A stretch of 45,794 nt of DNA from Clostridiales bacterium (GTDB lineage: Bacteria > Bacillota > Clostridia > Christensenellales > Pumilibacteraceae): the NCBI GenBank assembly GCA_015055625.1, contig SVHU01000020.1:1-45794 (forward strand). Direction: 5' to 3'. The position numbers and the translations under genes are program-made. Below, piece after piece: positions 8,657 through 18,086 of the stretch. The notes beneath the pieces are model-generated. The model saw only the letters and a program-made list of their open reading frames with translations, was not told the DNA's origin and searched no databases. Numbering within the stretch: position 1 is the first letter of the stretch; the number at the start of each line of letters is the position of its first letter.

Positions 8657-9558
8657 GAAAAAAGACTAAAATACAGCTTTTAATAGCGTCCTTTCTTGTT
8701 GTTGTAGGCGCTTTGATTTTTGTAGGCGTAATGAGCGTATCAGGTTGGGATTTTACAAAATTATCCACCTATAAGTTCGAAACTAACACGCACGAAATAA
8801 CCGAAATTTATACAAGCATAGATGTTTCTACAAATGAGGCAAATGTGGAGTTAGTTCCCTCTAATGGAGAAAAAACGTCAGTGGTTTGCTACGAAAAAAC
8901 CAAGATAAAGCATTCAGTTGAGATAAAGGACGGCGTTCTTAAGATAAGAGCCGTAGATAGAAGGGAGTGGTACGATTATATTGGTTTTGCGTTTGTTTCT
9001 CCAAAAATTACCGTATATATTCCGCAAGGAAATTACGATAACGTTACTATCAAAACCGATACAGGTAACGTAAAAATTCCCGATTCTTATTCTTTCAATA
9101 ATTTGAGTATTTCAGTAAAAACCGGTAATGTTACAACCTTAGCGCAAGCAAAAACGTTGAAGATAGAATCATCAACTGGCAATATTAGTGTTAAAAACGT
9201 AGCAACAACCGAGCTTGCTGTGTCAACTTCTACCGGTAATATTAGCATAAATGATGTCAGCGCAAACAACGTTACTTTAAGCGCAAGCACTGGCGATATT
9301 TCGCTAAATACCGTAGTCGCGACCGAAAAATTAAGTGTGAAAACAAGCACGGGTAATGTTGGTTTAACAAAATGCGATGCCGGCGAGATTTATATCAGCA
9401 CTTCCACAGGCAACGTAAACGGTTCTGTTTTGACAGCAAAGAACTTTAAAGCTAATTCCAATACGGGTAGTGTATCTATTCCGCAAAGCGATGCAAACGC
9501 AGGGATTTGCGAAATAAAAGTAGTTACAGGTAATATTAAAATCACAATAGCGGAGTAA
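8653..9558 (+). CDS. DUF4097 beta-helix-like membrane-anchored protein
   Basis: A 301-residue protein. An N-terminal membrane helix (~6-28) is followed by an extracytoplasmic beta-rich domain with spaced STGN/STGD/KTGN turns at ~20-residue intervals (TDTGNV, KTGNV, SSTGNI, TSTGNI, ASTGDI, TSTGNV, TSTGNV). This is the DUF4097 pattern. It overlaps the HAAS gene by ATGA. Its biochemical role is unknown. In related operons it is expressed with the PadR/HAAS pair under envelope stress. Confidence 0.88.
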   Translation: MRKKTKIQLLIASFLVVVGALIFVGVMSVSGWDFTKLSTYKFETNTHEITEIYTSIDVSTNEANVELVPSNGEKTSVVCYEKTKIKHSVEIKDGVLKIRAVDRREWYDYIGFAFVSPKITVYIPQGNYDNVTIKTDTGNVKIPDSYSFNNLSISVKTGNVTTLAQAKTLKIESSTGNISVKNVATTELAVSTSTGNISINDVSANNVTLSASTGDISLNTVVATEKLSVKTSTGNVGLTKCDAGEIYISTSTGNVNGSVLTAKNFKANSNTGSVSIPQSDANAGICEIKVVTGNIKITIAE

Positions 9559-9870
9559 AACCAACGTGGACGGTGCGGAGGCGCACACCCAATATAAGTC
9601 CTTTAGCATTTTATTTATAAATGAGAGCAATTAGTTCTTTGAATTGATTGAATTTACAAGTTTTTAGAGCGAAGGCGCACCAACGTGGACGTTGGATCCG
9701 AAATGTTGTGCTTTAACAAAGCAAGTAATTAAGTGTAGTTAGTTATTATGTAGGGGCGATTCATGAATCGCCCGTACAGTGCACAAGGCTAGTAATTATT
9801 CATAGTCCTTCATATTGGGAGTTCGCCTCCACACCAACTGTGGCAATCCCCAATTTTCCCTATTTTTACA
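9559..9870. repeat. Mosaic repeat segment
   Basis: The same blocks as at 6376-7680: GGTGCGGAGGCGCAC near 9571, CCAACGTGGACGTTGG near 9680, and the perfect palindrome GGGCGATTCATGAATCGCCC at 9754-9773. The linker is of the AATTAAGTGTAGTTAGTTAT type. No gene is seen. Confidence 0.85.
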
Positions 9871-9877
9871 AATACTC

Positions 9878-9907
9878 TTGACACTAATATGTATAAAGTA
9901 GTATAAT
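9878..9907 (+). promoter_or_regulatory. Promoter of the lipoprotein gene
   Basis: -35 TTGACA (9878-9883), 18 bp spacer, -10 TATAAT (9902-9907). Confidence 0.8.
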
Positions 9908-9943
9908 AAGCGAATATAAAAACTAAAAAATAAGGAGAACCTT

Positions 9944-10825
9944 ATGAAAAAAAGAGTATTAACCATACTGTCTTTAATACTAACGCTTTGCTTACTCGTG
10001 TTCACCTTTTCCGCGTGTGATCCAAGTACAACCGAGGATAACGACGGTGTATTCAAGTTCAGCGACGATTTTACAGTAGACGGAATTAACGTAACGATAC
10101 AAGTTGAAGAGGACGTTGAGTTTTTGAACTTTAATGATAAAATAACCGTATCGGGAAATGCTAGCTATATAGTTTCTGACGAGTTAGACTGCTCGGTAGA
10201 AATTCCAAGTAAAGAAGTGGCGTTAAGCTATGGCGATAATTTTTATTACGTATTAGCAACAGTTAACGGAAAAGATACTTTGTACCACGTAACTATCAAT
10301 AGAAAAGGAAGTAGCGCAGGAACTTTAGATGTATCATTAGCGTATAAAAAGAATATTAACAATAGCTGGGCTGAGGTTAAAGGCGATATATATGACGGTG
10401 AAATCTGGGAGCCGGGCAATACTGTTGTAAGATATTTCAGAATAAGAAACGAAGGTTCCTTAGATTTTAACTATAAGCTAGAAATAAAATCTAACGTTAC
10501 AAGCGGTATTGATATTGCGGACGTTGTGGATATATACGTTATAGATGTAGCGGACGACGGAATGCAGTCTGTGTCAAATTCTGACTACGTTCCCGAAAAT
10601 TATAAAGGAACAGTAAAAAATCCCACCGATAAGTACATCTTCGAAGGAACGCTGGAATGGGGCGATGACAGCATTGTTGCAGTTGTGTTAAAAATGCAAA
10701 CTACTGCGAATAATAAGTACGCTGACGGTGAGTTTGACGTAGACGTTTGCTTGATTGCAACTCTAGTAGAAGCTGAAGAAGATTCTTTTGGCCCAGAGTA
10801 TGACGCTGGCGCAGACTTTGAGTAA
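9944..10825 (+). CDS. Secreted lipoprotein, cadherin-like plus TasA/camelysin-like domain
   Basis: A 293-residue protein with a lipoprotein signal (KKR, hydrophobic core, lipobox FSAC; Cys at ~25). Residues ~40-125 end in YHVTINRKG and resemble a cadherin-like beta-sandwich domain common in clostridial surface proteins. Residues ~130-290 contain EPGNTVVRYFRIRNEGSLDF, a pattern like the PGxxxxxxFxIxNxGxLDF strand of TasA/camelysin-type surface proteins. The C-terminus is acidic. It is monocistronic, with its own promoter and terminator. The domain assignments are by eye; the function is unknown. Confidence 0.8.
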   Translation: MKKRVLTILSLILTLCLLVFTFSACDPSTTEDNDGVFKFSDDFTVDGINVTIQVEEDVEFLNFNDKITVSGNASYIVSDELDCSVEIPSKEVALSYGDNFYYVLATVNGKDTLYHVTINRKGSSAGTLDVSLAYKKNINNSWAEVKGDIYDGEIWEPGNTVVRYFRIRNEGSLDFNYKLEIKSNVTSGIDIADVVDIYVIDVADDGMQSVSNSDYVPENYKGTVKNPTDKYIFEGTLEWGDDSIVAVVLKMQTTANNKYADGEFDVDVCLIATLVEAEEDSFGPEYDAGADFE

Positions 10826-10840
10826 TAACAAAGTATAAAC

Positions 10841-10873
10841 AAAACAGACCTATTTTTCATAGGTCTGTTTTTC
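10841..10873. terminator. Bidirectional intrinsic terminator
   Basis: Stem AACAGACCTAT / ATAGGTCTGTT with a TTTTC loop, and T or A tracts on both sides. It serves the lipoprotein gene and the convergent thioesterase gene. Confidence 0.9.
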
Positions 10874-10888
10874 TATCTGCTAAAAATT

Positions 10889-11599
10889 TTACATTGTTGT
10901 TATCTTTGCTACAAACGAGGTTTTGCCGTTGTTTTCTCCGCAAACGTAAATAATATTATCCTGTTTTTCATAGCCAATAGCAAGTGTATCGTCCTTCTTA
11001 CATTCGGATACGTACTTAATTTCAAACTCGCTTATTTTAGGAATTTCGTCAAGTCCGTCTACGGCAAAGTCTGCGTATTTGATATTGTTTACGTGCTTGT
11101 TTCTGTCTATGTGTGTGTTCAAAATCATGCATACGTATGTGGGATTTTCGGACACAGGGAACGGTTTTAGGCGTTCAAAATCCTCTTCGTATGCCTTTTT
11201 ATCTACGTATTCGCCCACGTATTCGTAAGTGGGGCGAAGAATACGGCGTTGAGAGTAAGACACCAGACACCAAAAGGACGAACCCTTAACACACAGCTCA
11301 CCATTTTCGTTGTATATATAATAATCTCTGACGTAGCCTATTCTGCCTTTGGGGAGCGGATTTGTAGTTACCGTAATTTTATCGCCACGGTGCAGTCTTT
11401 TATAGATAGTGCACTTTGCGTTAAGGAGCATCCACACGATATCCTTTTGTATCATTTCGTCAAACCCACAGCCAATAAGCTCTGAATGGTCGCCTGCAAC
11501 CGTTTGAAAAAGGTTAAGAATGGCTGAAAGCTTCAGCTGTTCGTCATAATAAAAATCGTTTGTGGTAAGCGTAAAATTGTCCTTGTATTCTAAAAGCAT
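10889..11599 (-). CDS. Acyl-ACP thioesterase
   Basis: A 236-residue double hot-dog thioesterase that releases fatty acids from acyl carrier protein. The start resembles family members (LTTNDFYYDEQLKLSAILNL), and the active-site region NTHIDRNKHVNN matches the family DxNxHxNN pattern. The start at 11599 is preferred because AAAGGAGA lies just upstream. A frame extending to 11644 would start inside the -10 of the promoter. The gene is alone on the minus strand. Confidence 0.88.
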   Translation of the reverse strand: MLLEYKDNFTLTTNDFYYDEQLKLSAILNLFQTVAGDHSELIGCGFDEMIQKDIVWMLLNAKCTIYKRLHRGDKITVTTNPLPKGRIGYVRDYYIYNENGELCVKGSSFWCLVSYSQRRILRPTYEYVGEYVDKKAYEEDFERLKPFPVSENPTYVCMILNTHIDRNKHVNNIKYADFAVDGLDEIPKISEFEIKYVSECKKDDTLAIGYEKQDNIIYVCGENNGKTSFVAKITTM

Positions 11600-11644
11600 A
11601 TCTTTCTCCTTTTTTAAGGGTGAATTTATATCCATAACAACCAT

Positions 11645-11673
11645 ATTATACTCTCAAAATTCAGATAAGTCAA
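11645..11673 (-). promoter_or_regulatory. Promoter of the thioesterase gene
   Basis: On the minus strand, -35 TTGACT (11668-11673), 17 bp spacer, -10 TATAAT (11645-11650). Confidence 0.75.
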
Positions 11674-11748
11674 AAATATTTGGTGATAAACTCGAGAAAA
11701 TAACGCAAAATATTTTTGCAACTTTATAAATAAATTATTTATTTATAC

Positions 11749-11777
11749 TTTACAACTTAAACTAAATAGAGTATAAT
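11749..11777 (+). promoter_or_regulatory. Promoter of nadE
   Basis: -35 TTTACA (11749-11754), 17 bp spacer, -10 TATAAT (11772-11777). Confidence 0.75.
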
Positions 11778-11832
11778 GTAAACTGAAATAAAATGGCATA
11801 CCCTGAAAATTCTACTAAAAGGTTGGTAAATT

Positions 11833-13731
11833 ATGGATTTTGGATATATCAAATCGGCGGTTTATACGCCACAAATCAAAGTTGCGGACTGCAATTACAA
11901 CGCAGAGCAAATTATAAAAGGCATAAACGAAGCTTCACAGCGTAACGTTAAAATTCTTGTTTTTCCCGAGCTATGCGTAACAGGCAGTACTTGCGGTGAT
12001 TTATTCTATCAAAAAACGCTACTTGACGGAGCGAAAAACGCAATTGACAAGATTGCAAAAGCTACGGTAGACACGGACATGCTCGTGTTTGTGGGCGCGC
12101 CTATTAAGTACAACGACGATTTATATTCTTGCGCGGTTGCAATCAAGGACGGACAAGTTCTTGCGTACGTGCCCAAAGTTCATCTTACAAAAAGACAAAA
12201 CCAGTTTTCTATTTGTCCTAACGGCGTAGTGTATGAGGGTGACGTGGAAGTTCCTATCACAAACGAGCTTCTTATCCGCGACGTTAACGACTCTGACCTT
12301 GTAATTGGCGTAGAGCTTGGCGAGGACTTGGATAACCCAATTTCTCCCTCTACCTCTCTTGCTCAAATGGGCGCAAAAATCATAGTAAACCTTGCTTCTC
12401 ATCCCCAGTTTGTGGGAGAAAACGAATACCGCGAGCAAGCTATTAAAGCTCAGAGCGCAAAATGCACGTGCGCGTATATGTACGCAAACGCAGGTGAGGG
12501 CGAATCTACTACCGACCTTGTTTTTGCAGGCGGTAACTATATTGCGGAAAACGGAAAAATCCTTGCAAAGAGTGAGCCTTTTAGCACGGGAATAACTATT
12601 ACCGATATCGACTGTTCGTTCTTAACTTATCAAAGAAGCAAATCTGATTTTGACACAACCGAGGAAGATTGCGTTAATATTTACGTGGAGTTTGATCACA
12701 GCGAAACAAAGCTTGACAGAAAGTACAGTCCATCACCCTTTATAGACGGCGAAATTCTTTCCGACGAGCGCGCAAATCTCATACTCAATATGCAAGCTCA
12801 CGCTCTTAAAAAGCGAATTGAGCATACTCATACGAAAACTTTGGTTGTAGGCGTTAGCGGAGGTCTTGATTCCTCGCTTGCCTTGCTTGTTGCGGTTAAG
12901 GCAATGAAGCTTTTAGGTCGCGACACTAAGGATATAATTGCTGTAACAATGCCGTGTTTTGGAACTACTAAGCGTACTTATGATAACTCTAAAGCGTTAT
13001 CTTCAGCGCTTGGCGTTTCGCTAAAGCAGGTAAACATCGCAAAAGCGGTAAAACAACACTTTAAGGATATTGGTCACGACGAAAACGTGTTCGATACCAC
13101 GTACGAAAATTCTCAGGCAAGAGAGCGTACGCAAATTTTGATGGATATAGCAAACAAGTGTGGCGGAATGGTAATAGGAACGGGCGACTTGTCCGAGCTT
13201 GCGCTTGGTTGGGCAACCTACAACGGCGACCACATGTCAATGTATGGCGTAAACGGATCTGTTCCAAAAACCTTGATGCGCCACCTGATTTCTTACTACG
13301 TACGCACCGAAAACGCAAAACTTGGTAAGGTTTTGGCGGATATCCTGGCAACCCCTGTTAGTCCCGAGCTTCTTCCTCCCGACGCGAGCGGAAAAATTCA
13401 GCAAAAGACGGAGGATTTAGTTGGACCGTACGAGCTTCACGATTTTTATTTGTTCTATCTTGTGCGTATGGGCTTTACCCCTGCAAAAGTGTACAAGATT
13501 GCGCTAGATACCTTTGAGGGTACGTATAGCAAAGAAACAATATACAAGTGGCTTTCCACGTTTATTCGTAGATTTTTCAATCAGCAGTTTAAGCGTTCGT
13601 GTTTGCCAGACGGAGTAAAAATCGGAAGCGTATCGCTTTCGCCCCGTGGCGACTTTACAATGCCCACTGACGCTGTCAGCGTTTTGTGGCAAAATAATCT
13701 CGACGAATACGTAAACGGCGGTAACAACTAA
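11833..13731 (+). CDS. nadE: NAD+ synthetase, two-domain form with altered glutaminase site
   Basis: A 632-residue enzyme. Residues 1-~270 form the nitrilase-fold glutaminase domain and ~310-620 the synthetase domain, with the pyrophosphate loop GVSGGLDSSLAL. It converts deamido-NAD to NAD. In the glutaminase half the Glu (FPELCVTG) and Lys (VPKVHL) of the Cys-Glu-Lys triad are present. The nucleophile segment, ICEDxW in the family, reads ELGEDLD: residue 163 is Gly (GGC at 12319-12321). Glutamine use is probably lost and ammonia used, unless a base is misread. It overlaps the next gene by one base (TAATG). Confidence 0.93.
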   Translation: MDFGYIKSAVYTPQIKVADCNYNAEQIIKGINEASQRNVKILVFPELCVTGSTCGDLFYQKTLLDGAKNAIDKIAKATVDTDMLVFVGAPIKYNDDLYSCAVAIKDGQVLAYVPKVHLTKRQNQFSICPNGVVYEGDVEVPITNELLIRDVNDSDLVIGVELGEDLDNPISPSTSLAQMGAKIIVNLASHPQFVGENEYREQAIKAQSAKCTCAYMYANAGEGESTTDLVFAGGNYIAENGKILAKSEPFSTGITITDIDCSFLTYQRSKSDFDTTEEDCVNIYVEFDHSETKLDRKYSPSPFIDGEILSDERANLILNMQAHALKKRIEHTHTKTLVVGVSGGLDSSLALLVAVKAMKLLGRDTKDIIAVTMPCFGTTKRTYDNSKALSSALGVSLKQVNIAKAVKQHFKDIGHDENVFDTTYENSQARERTQILMDIANKCGGMVIGTGDLSELALGWATYNGDHMSMYGVNGSVPKTLMRHLISYYVRTENAKLGKVLADILATPVSPELLPPDASGKIQQKTEDLVGPYELHDFYLFYLVRMGFTPAKVYKIALDTFEGTYSKETIYKWLSTFIRRFFNQQFKRSCLPDGVKIGSVSLSPRGDFTMPTDAVSVLWQNNLDEYVNGGNN

Positions 13732-14603
13732 TGCGAAATATTAAAAACGAATTTCTTTCCCTTACCGTAGAGTTAGACGGCGGAGCAATGTGGTCGCTTG
13801 TCGATTTGGAAGATAACGAGGAGTTATTGTTTGACGGTGACGCCAGCATTTGGGATAAGCACGACGCGGTATTGTTCCCCTTTGTAGGAAGACAAAAAGA
13901 CGGATATTACGAGCACAAGGGAACAAGGTACGACGTAAAAATTCACGGACTTGCGCCCTATCAGAAATATGAAGTAAAAGCGCAAACCGAAAACTCCATA
14001 ACGTTGGGATTTTCCTCAAATTCAGAAACGTTAAAGGTATATCCGTTCGCATTTGATTTTTTAATAACGTATACTTTAGTAGGCAAGTCGCTTACCGTAA
14101 AGTATACGATTGTCAATAAGTCCGACGAGGAAATGTTCTTCTACGTGGGCGGACACCCTGCGCTAAAGGTAGACACAGCTAAGGATAATAATGACGATAC
14201 TTCGGGCAACTATCTTGATTTTTGTACCGAAAACAACACTACGTATACGCTTTGCAACAACTTTATTATGCCACCTGAAAATATTGAGGGCTGTATAGAG
14301 CTTAAAAAAGACGTGTTTACAAAGTATCCATCGCTTGTTTTAGATAGGCGAAACGATACCACGGTGCTTAGACGTAAAAATGGCAAGAGCGTAAAGATTA
14401 AGTCTTCTTCTCCCATAATTTGTGTGTGGGCGGACGATAAGCGCGGAGCGTTTGTTGCGGTAGAGTGCTGGTGGGGACTTCCCGACTATTGGCTTGACAC
14501 AAAGCGCGAGCTTAAAGATAAACATATGATAAATTCGCTAAAAGCAAACCAGGTAGGCGAATACGAATACAAACTAGAATTTATAAACAAACAGGAGATA
14601 TAA
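13731..14603 (+). CDS. Aldose 1-epimerase family protein (LacX-like)
   Basis: A 290-residue galactose-mutarotase-fold protein. Visible are the conserved His segment KIHGLAPYQKYEV, the FYVGGHPALKV strand and the acidic segment FVAVECWWGLPDY. Family members equilibrate sugar anomers or bind hexose-6-phosphates; the exact substrate cannot be told. It overlaps nadE by one base and is 3 bp from the phosphoglucomutase gene. That suggests a sugar-phosphate role coupled to the next gene rather than to NAD synthesis. Confidence 0.87.
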   Translation: MRNIKNEFLSLTVELDGGAMWSLVDLEDNEELLFDGDASIWDKHDAVLFPFVGRQKDGYYEHKGTRYDVKIHGLAPYQKYEVKAQTENSITLGFSSNSETLKVYPFAFDFLITYTLVGKSLTVKYTIVNKSDEEMFFYVGGHPALKVDTAKDNNDDTSGNYLDFCTENNTTYTLCNNFIMPPENIEGCIELKKDVFTKYPSLVLDRRNDTTVLRRKNGKSVKIKSSSPIICVWADDKRGAFVAVECWWGLPDYWLDTKRELKDKHMINSLKANQVGEYEYKLEFINKQEI

Positions 14604-14605
14604 CG

Positions 14606-16270
14606 ATGACAGTTCAGCAAAAGTACGAATTATGGCTCAAAAGAGCAACAGACGAAACCATTCTTTCTCAGCTTAAAGCAATGGAAAATGACGAAACCGC
14701 AAAGACCAACGCGTTTTATAAAGACCTTGAGTTTGGTACTGCAGGACTTCGTGGCGAGATAGGCGCAGGTTCTAACTGTCTTAATATTTACACCATAAGA
14801 AAGGCAACTCAAGGCGTTGCTGACTATATGAGAAATTATGGAATGAAGACGGCTGCGGTAAGCTGTGATTGCAGAATTAATTCCGATCTTTTCTTAAAAA
14901 CAGTAGCGGAAGTATTCTCGGCTAACGGTATAACCGTTTATATGTCCAAAGAGCTTATGCCCACCCCCTTCCTTTCCTATATGACGAGATATCACAAAGC
15001 GGATATCGGCGTTATGATTACCGCATCCCACAACCCTGCAAAATATAACGGTTACAAGGTGTACGGAGCGGACGGATGTCAGCTTACAGATAGCGCATCT
15101 AAGGAAGTTACAGGATACTTTGCAGTAGTGGACGGTTTTGACGTTTGTACCGAAAACTTAGATACGTATATTGCAAAAGGCATTGCAAAGTACATTGAGG
15201 ATCAGGTTATCGAAGACTACCTTACCGAGGTTAAAAAGCAATCGGTTGGAAATGCAGAGGGTGTTAGCGTAACGTATACCGCTCTTAATGGAACAGGTTA
15301 TAAGCTTGTTCCCGAGATATTAAAAAGAGTGGGAGTAACCGATATTTCTTACGTTGACGAGCAGTGCTATCCTGACGGAAGATTTTTGACTTGTTCTTAT
15401 CCCAATCCCGAAAAGGCTGATGCGTTAAAGCTTGGAATTGAAAAGGCTAAGAGCGTAAAATCGGATATTGTTATCGGTACCGACCCCGACGCTGACAGAA
15501 TAGGAACAGCGGTTTATCACGGTGGCGAATACAAGCTTGTATCTGGTAACGAAATGGGCGTGCTTCTTGCAGACTTCATTATGAAAAAGAAGCAGGAAAA
15601 CGGCAATCTTCCTGCAGTTCCCGTGCTTGTTAAGACCATTGTTACAACTAATCTTCTCAATAAGATTGCGTCTGAGTATAATGCTGAAGTTTATAACGTG
15701 CTTACAGGCTTTAAGTATATCGGTGACGTTATAGCAAAGCTTGAAAAGAAAAACGAAGAAAGCAGATACGTGCTTGGCTTTGAAGAGAGCTACGGATATC
15801 TTAGCGGAACGTACGTAAGAGATAAAGACGCGGTAGTAACTTCCATGCTTGTTGCGGAAATGACCGCTTATTACAAAAAGCAGGGCAAGACTTTGATTGA
15901 TAGAATTAACGAGATTTACGCAAAGTATGGCTTGTATTCTCACAAGACAATCTCGTTTGAGTTTGCAGGAGCGGAAGGTAGCGCAACAATGAAGCGCTTG
16001 CTTACAAAGATTAGAAATCATAAGCCCACTGCATTTGCAGGCAATAACGTTGTAGACTTTATCGACTATCTCACTCAAGAAAAGTTCGATTTACCCAAGT
16101 CTAACGTGCTTTCTTTCCTTATGGAAGACGGGTCCCAGGTTATTATTCGTCCCTCGGGTACAGAGCCCCTTATCAAGATGTACATCACAGCTTGTAAGAC
16201 TAAGGAAGAAAACGAAAAGCAAATAGCTCAAATTATCGACGAGCTTCACGTATTGTTCGAAAAGAAGTAA
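14606..16270 (+). CDS. pgcA: Phosphoglucomutase/phosphomannomutase
   Basis: A 554-residue alpha-D-phosphohexomutase. All four family signatures are visible: phospho-Ser loop TASHNPAKYNGYKVYG, metal loop GTDPDADRIG, sugar loop FEESYGYLSG and phosphate loop RPSGTEP. It interconverts glucose-1-phosphate and glucose-6-phosphate, joining glycogen or cell-wall sugar supply to glycolysis (compare pgi at 4928). It is the last gene of the nadE operon. It is followed by a bulged hairpin without a T tract at 16277-16302. Confidence 0.93.
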   Translation: MTVQQKYELWLKRATDETILSQLKAMENDETAKTNAFYKDLEFGTAGLRGEIGAGSNCLNIYTIRKATQGVADYMRNYGMKTAAVSCDCRINSDLFLKTVAEVFSANGITVYMSKELMPTPFLSYMTRYHKADIGVMITASHNPAKYNGYKVYGADGCQLTDSASKEVTGYFAVVDGFDVCTENLDTYIAKGIAKYIEDQVIEDYLTEVKKQSVGNAEGVSVTYTALNGTGYKLVPEILKRVGVTDISYVDEQCYPDGRFLTCSYPNPEKADALKLGIEKAKSVKSDIVIGTDPDADRIGTAVYHGGEYKLVSGNEMGVLLADFIMKKKQENGNLPAVPVLVKTIVTTNLLNKIASEYNAEVYNVLTGFKYIGDVIAKLEKKNEESRYVLGFEESYGYLSGTYVRDKDAVVTSMLVAEMTAYYKKQGKTLIDRINEIYAKYGLYSHKTISFEFAGAEGSATMKRLLTKIRNHKPTAFAGNNVVDFIDYLTQEKFDLPKSNVLSFLMEDGSQVIIRPSGTEPLIKMYITACKTKEENEKQIAQIIDELHVLFEKK

Positions 16271-16276
16271 AAACGG

Positions 16277-16302
16277 ATAATCCGCCTAAAATAGGCGATT
16301 AT
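16277..16302. other. Hairpin after the phosphoglucomutase gene
   Basis: ATAATCCGCCTA and TAGGCGATTAT pair with one bulged C around an AAA loop. No T tract follows on the plus strand, so it is either a weak terminator or an mRNA 3'-end stabiliser. Confidence 0.5.
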
Positions 16303-16388
16303 ATAAAAAATGGCTTTGTCCAAACCTTTTGTTGTGGCACAGCCTAAAAAATAATAGCCTTTTATAAGAGCAAATAAGGAGGAAAACA

Positions 16389-18086
16389 ATGAAAGCTATT
16401 AATTTTGACAATTGTATTGGAAGTTATGACAAGTCGCTTTTTTACAAGAACGACTACTCAATTAACTGCGCAGATCCCGGCGCGTTGTGGGTTAGCAAGG
16501 AAATGAACGAAGAGTGGGGCGGATATTTCTATATCTACCTTACCGGCGAAATTCACAACAAAACGGAAGTGGGCGACAAGATTTCCGCTTATAAATGCTA
16601 CCGCAGTAAAGACCTTTCTACGTGGGAGGTTATCGGACAAGCTCAAAACGGCGGATGCTTAAAAGTAGAAGACGATGCTTGGGCGTATAGATTTTTCTGG
16701 GCGCCCGAAGTAACTTATAATCCTGCGGACAAAAAGTTCTATATTTTCTATTCGGCAGGCTCAAAGCTGGCTGGCGAGAATACCGAGTACACGGCAAACG
16801 AAGAGGATATGTGGAGCGGACTGTATCTTTCTATCGCTGTTTCCGACACGCCTGCTGGTCCGTTCGTAATGGTGGACAGCAAGGATATGAAGGGCGGAGT
16901 AAATCTTAACGGCGACGTGCTTTCGCGTTTTAATCCCACAATCAATTTTGAGAAAAAGCTTAATATTGGACATACTTGGTCGGCTATCGACGTAAGTCCT
17001 TTCTGGGCGCCTGACGGCAGTCTTTATATTTATTTTGCAAAGCATTGCGACAAGTTCCACAAAGGTATTTGCGTTTACGGAATGAAGATGAAAGACATCG
17101 TTACCCCCGACTATTCCACGCTAACAAAGCTCACTCATGCTTCCGTTAAACAGGTTATCGGAAAGGCAGGCGAGCTAGACGCTGAAAAGGGCGAGGAAGA
17201 GATCAGAGAGGGAGGAGTAAACGAAGGACCGTTTATGACGTACCATAACGGCAAGTATTACCTTACGTATTCGCCTTTTGGCTATGGTAGCAGAGAATAT
17301 TCTATTATGCAGGCAGTATCCGATAGTCCTTTAGGACCGTTTAACAAGGTGGCAAGAGAAGTTGGCAACCCCTCGCTTGGTATTAATTCCACAAATGATT
17401 ATATTGCAGGAACTGGACATCATAACTTTGCGTATGCGGACGGCGAAATAATTGCGGTTTACCACGCGCATAAGGATCCCGTAGAGCCTTACGTTCCAGG
17501 TGGTGGATTTAAGGGTAGAGTTCTTGCTGTTGACAAAATGCATTTCGTTTACAACGAAGAGCTTGGCTATGATATTTTGATGGGTAACGGTCCAACAACC
17601 TCGCTTCAGCCTGTTGCAAGAGTTACGGCAACCTATCTTAACAAGGCAATGAACGCTAAGATTGTAAGTAATGCGGTTAGCGGAGAAAAATATCTTAACG
17701 ACGATTTATTTACAACTCAGCCATTCGATTGGCATAAAGAAGCCGAGTTTGACAAGACCGCGCAAATTGAGATATCCTTTGACAAAGCGGAAAAGGTTAA
17801 GGGCGTAATGGTATATAATAGCGCTGACTATAAGTATGCTTTCGATAAGGTAGACAAGATTGTATATACCTTAGCTAATGGCGAACAGGTGTACGTAGAA
17901 AACGTGCTTTGCGACGAAGCAAACGTATGCAGAGAGAAGCAGTTTATGCGCCAAGGCGGTAGCGCTATCGCAGTAACTGATGAGCTCGAAGTTACCAAAA
18001 TCGAGATAACGGTATCGAGTAAATACGACAACGATAACGAAACAATCAAGATTTCCGACATTGCAGTTCTTGCAAAACGCGACTAA
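16389..18086 (+). CDS. GH43-family glycoside hydrolase
   Basis: A 565-residue protein without a signal peptide, so it is likely cytoplasmic. The five-bladed propeller catalytic domain (~1-400) shows the catalytic base Asp in CADPG (residue 29), FFWAPEV, the catalytic acid Glu in NEGPF (residue 279) and GTGHHNF. The C-terminal ~160 residues look like a beta-sandwich accessory domain. GH43 enzymes cleave arabinose or xylose side chains from oligosaccharides. AAGGAGG precedes the ATG. It is monocistronic. A weak promoter candidate lies near 16338-16366. Confidence 0.9.
   Translation: MKAINFDNCIGSYDKSLFYKNDYSINCADPGALWVSKEMNEEWGGYFYIYLTGEIHNKTEVGDKISAYKCYRSKDLSTWEVIGQAQNGGCLKVEDDAWAYRFFWAPEVTYNPADKKFYIFYSAGSKLAGENTEYTANEEDMWSGLYLSIAVSDTPAGPFVMVDSKDMKGGVNLNGDVLSRFNPTINFEKKLNIGHTWSAIDVSPFWAPDGSLYIYFAKHCDKFHKGICVYGMKMKDIVTPDYSTLTKLTHASVKQVIGKAGELDAEKGEEEIREGGVNEGPFMTYHNGKYYLTYSPFGYGSREYSIMQAVSDSPLGPFNKVAREVGNPSLGINSTNDYIAGTGHHNFAYADGEIIAVYHAHKDPVEPYVPGGGFKGRVLAVDKMHFVYNEELGYDILMGNGPTTSLQPVARVTATYLNKAMNAKIVSNAVSGEKYLNDDLFTTQPFDWHKEAEFDKTAQIEISFDKAEKVKGVMVYNSADYKYAFDKVDKIVYTLANGEQVYVENVLCDEANVCREKQFMRQGGSAIAVTDELEVTKIEITVSSKYDNDNETIKISDIAVLAKRD

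Noticed and set aside
16271-16388. Riboswitch before the GH43 gene
   Set aside because: Only a bulged hairpin and a weak stem are seen; no known riboswitch core was recognised.
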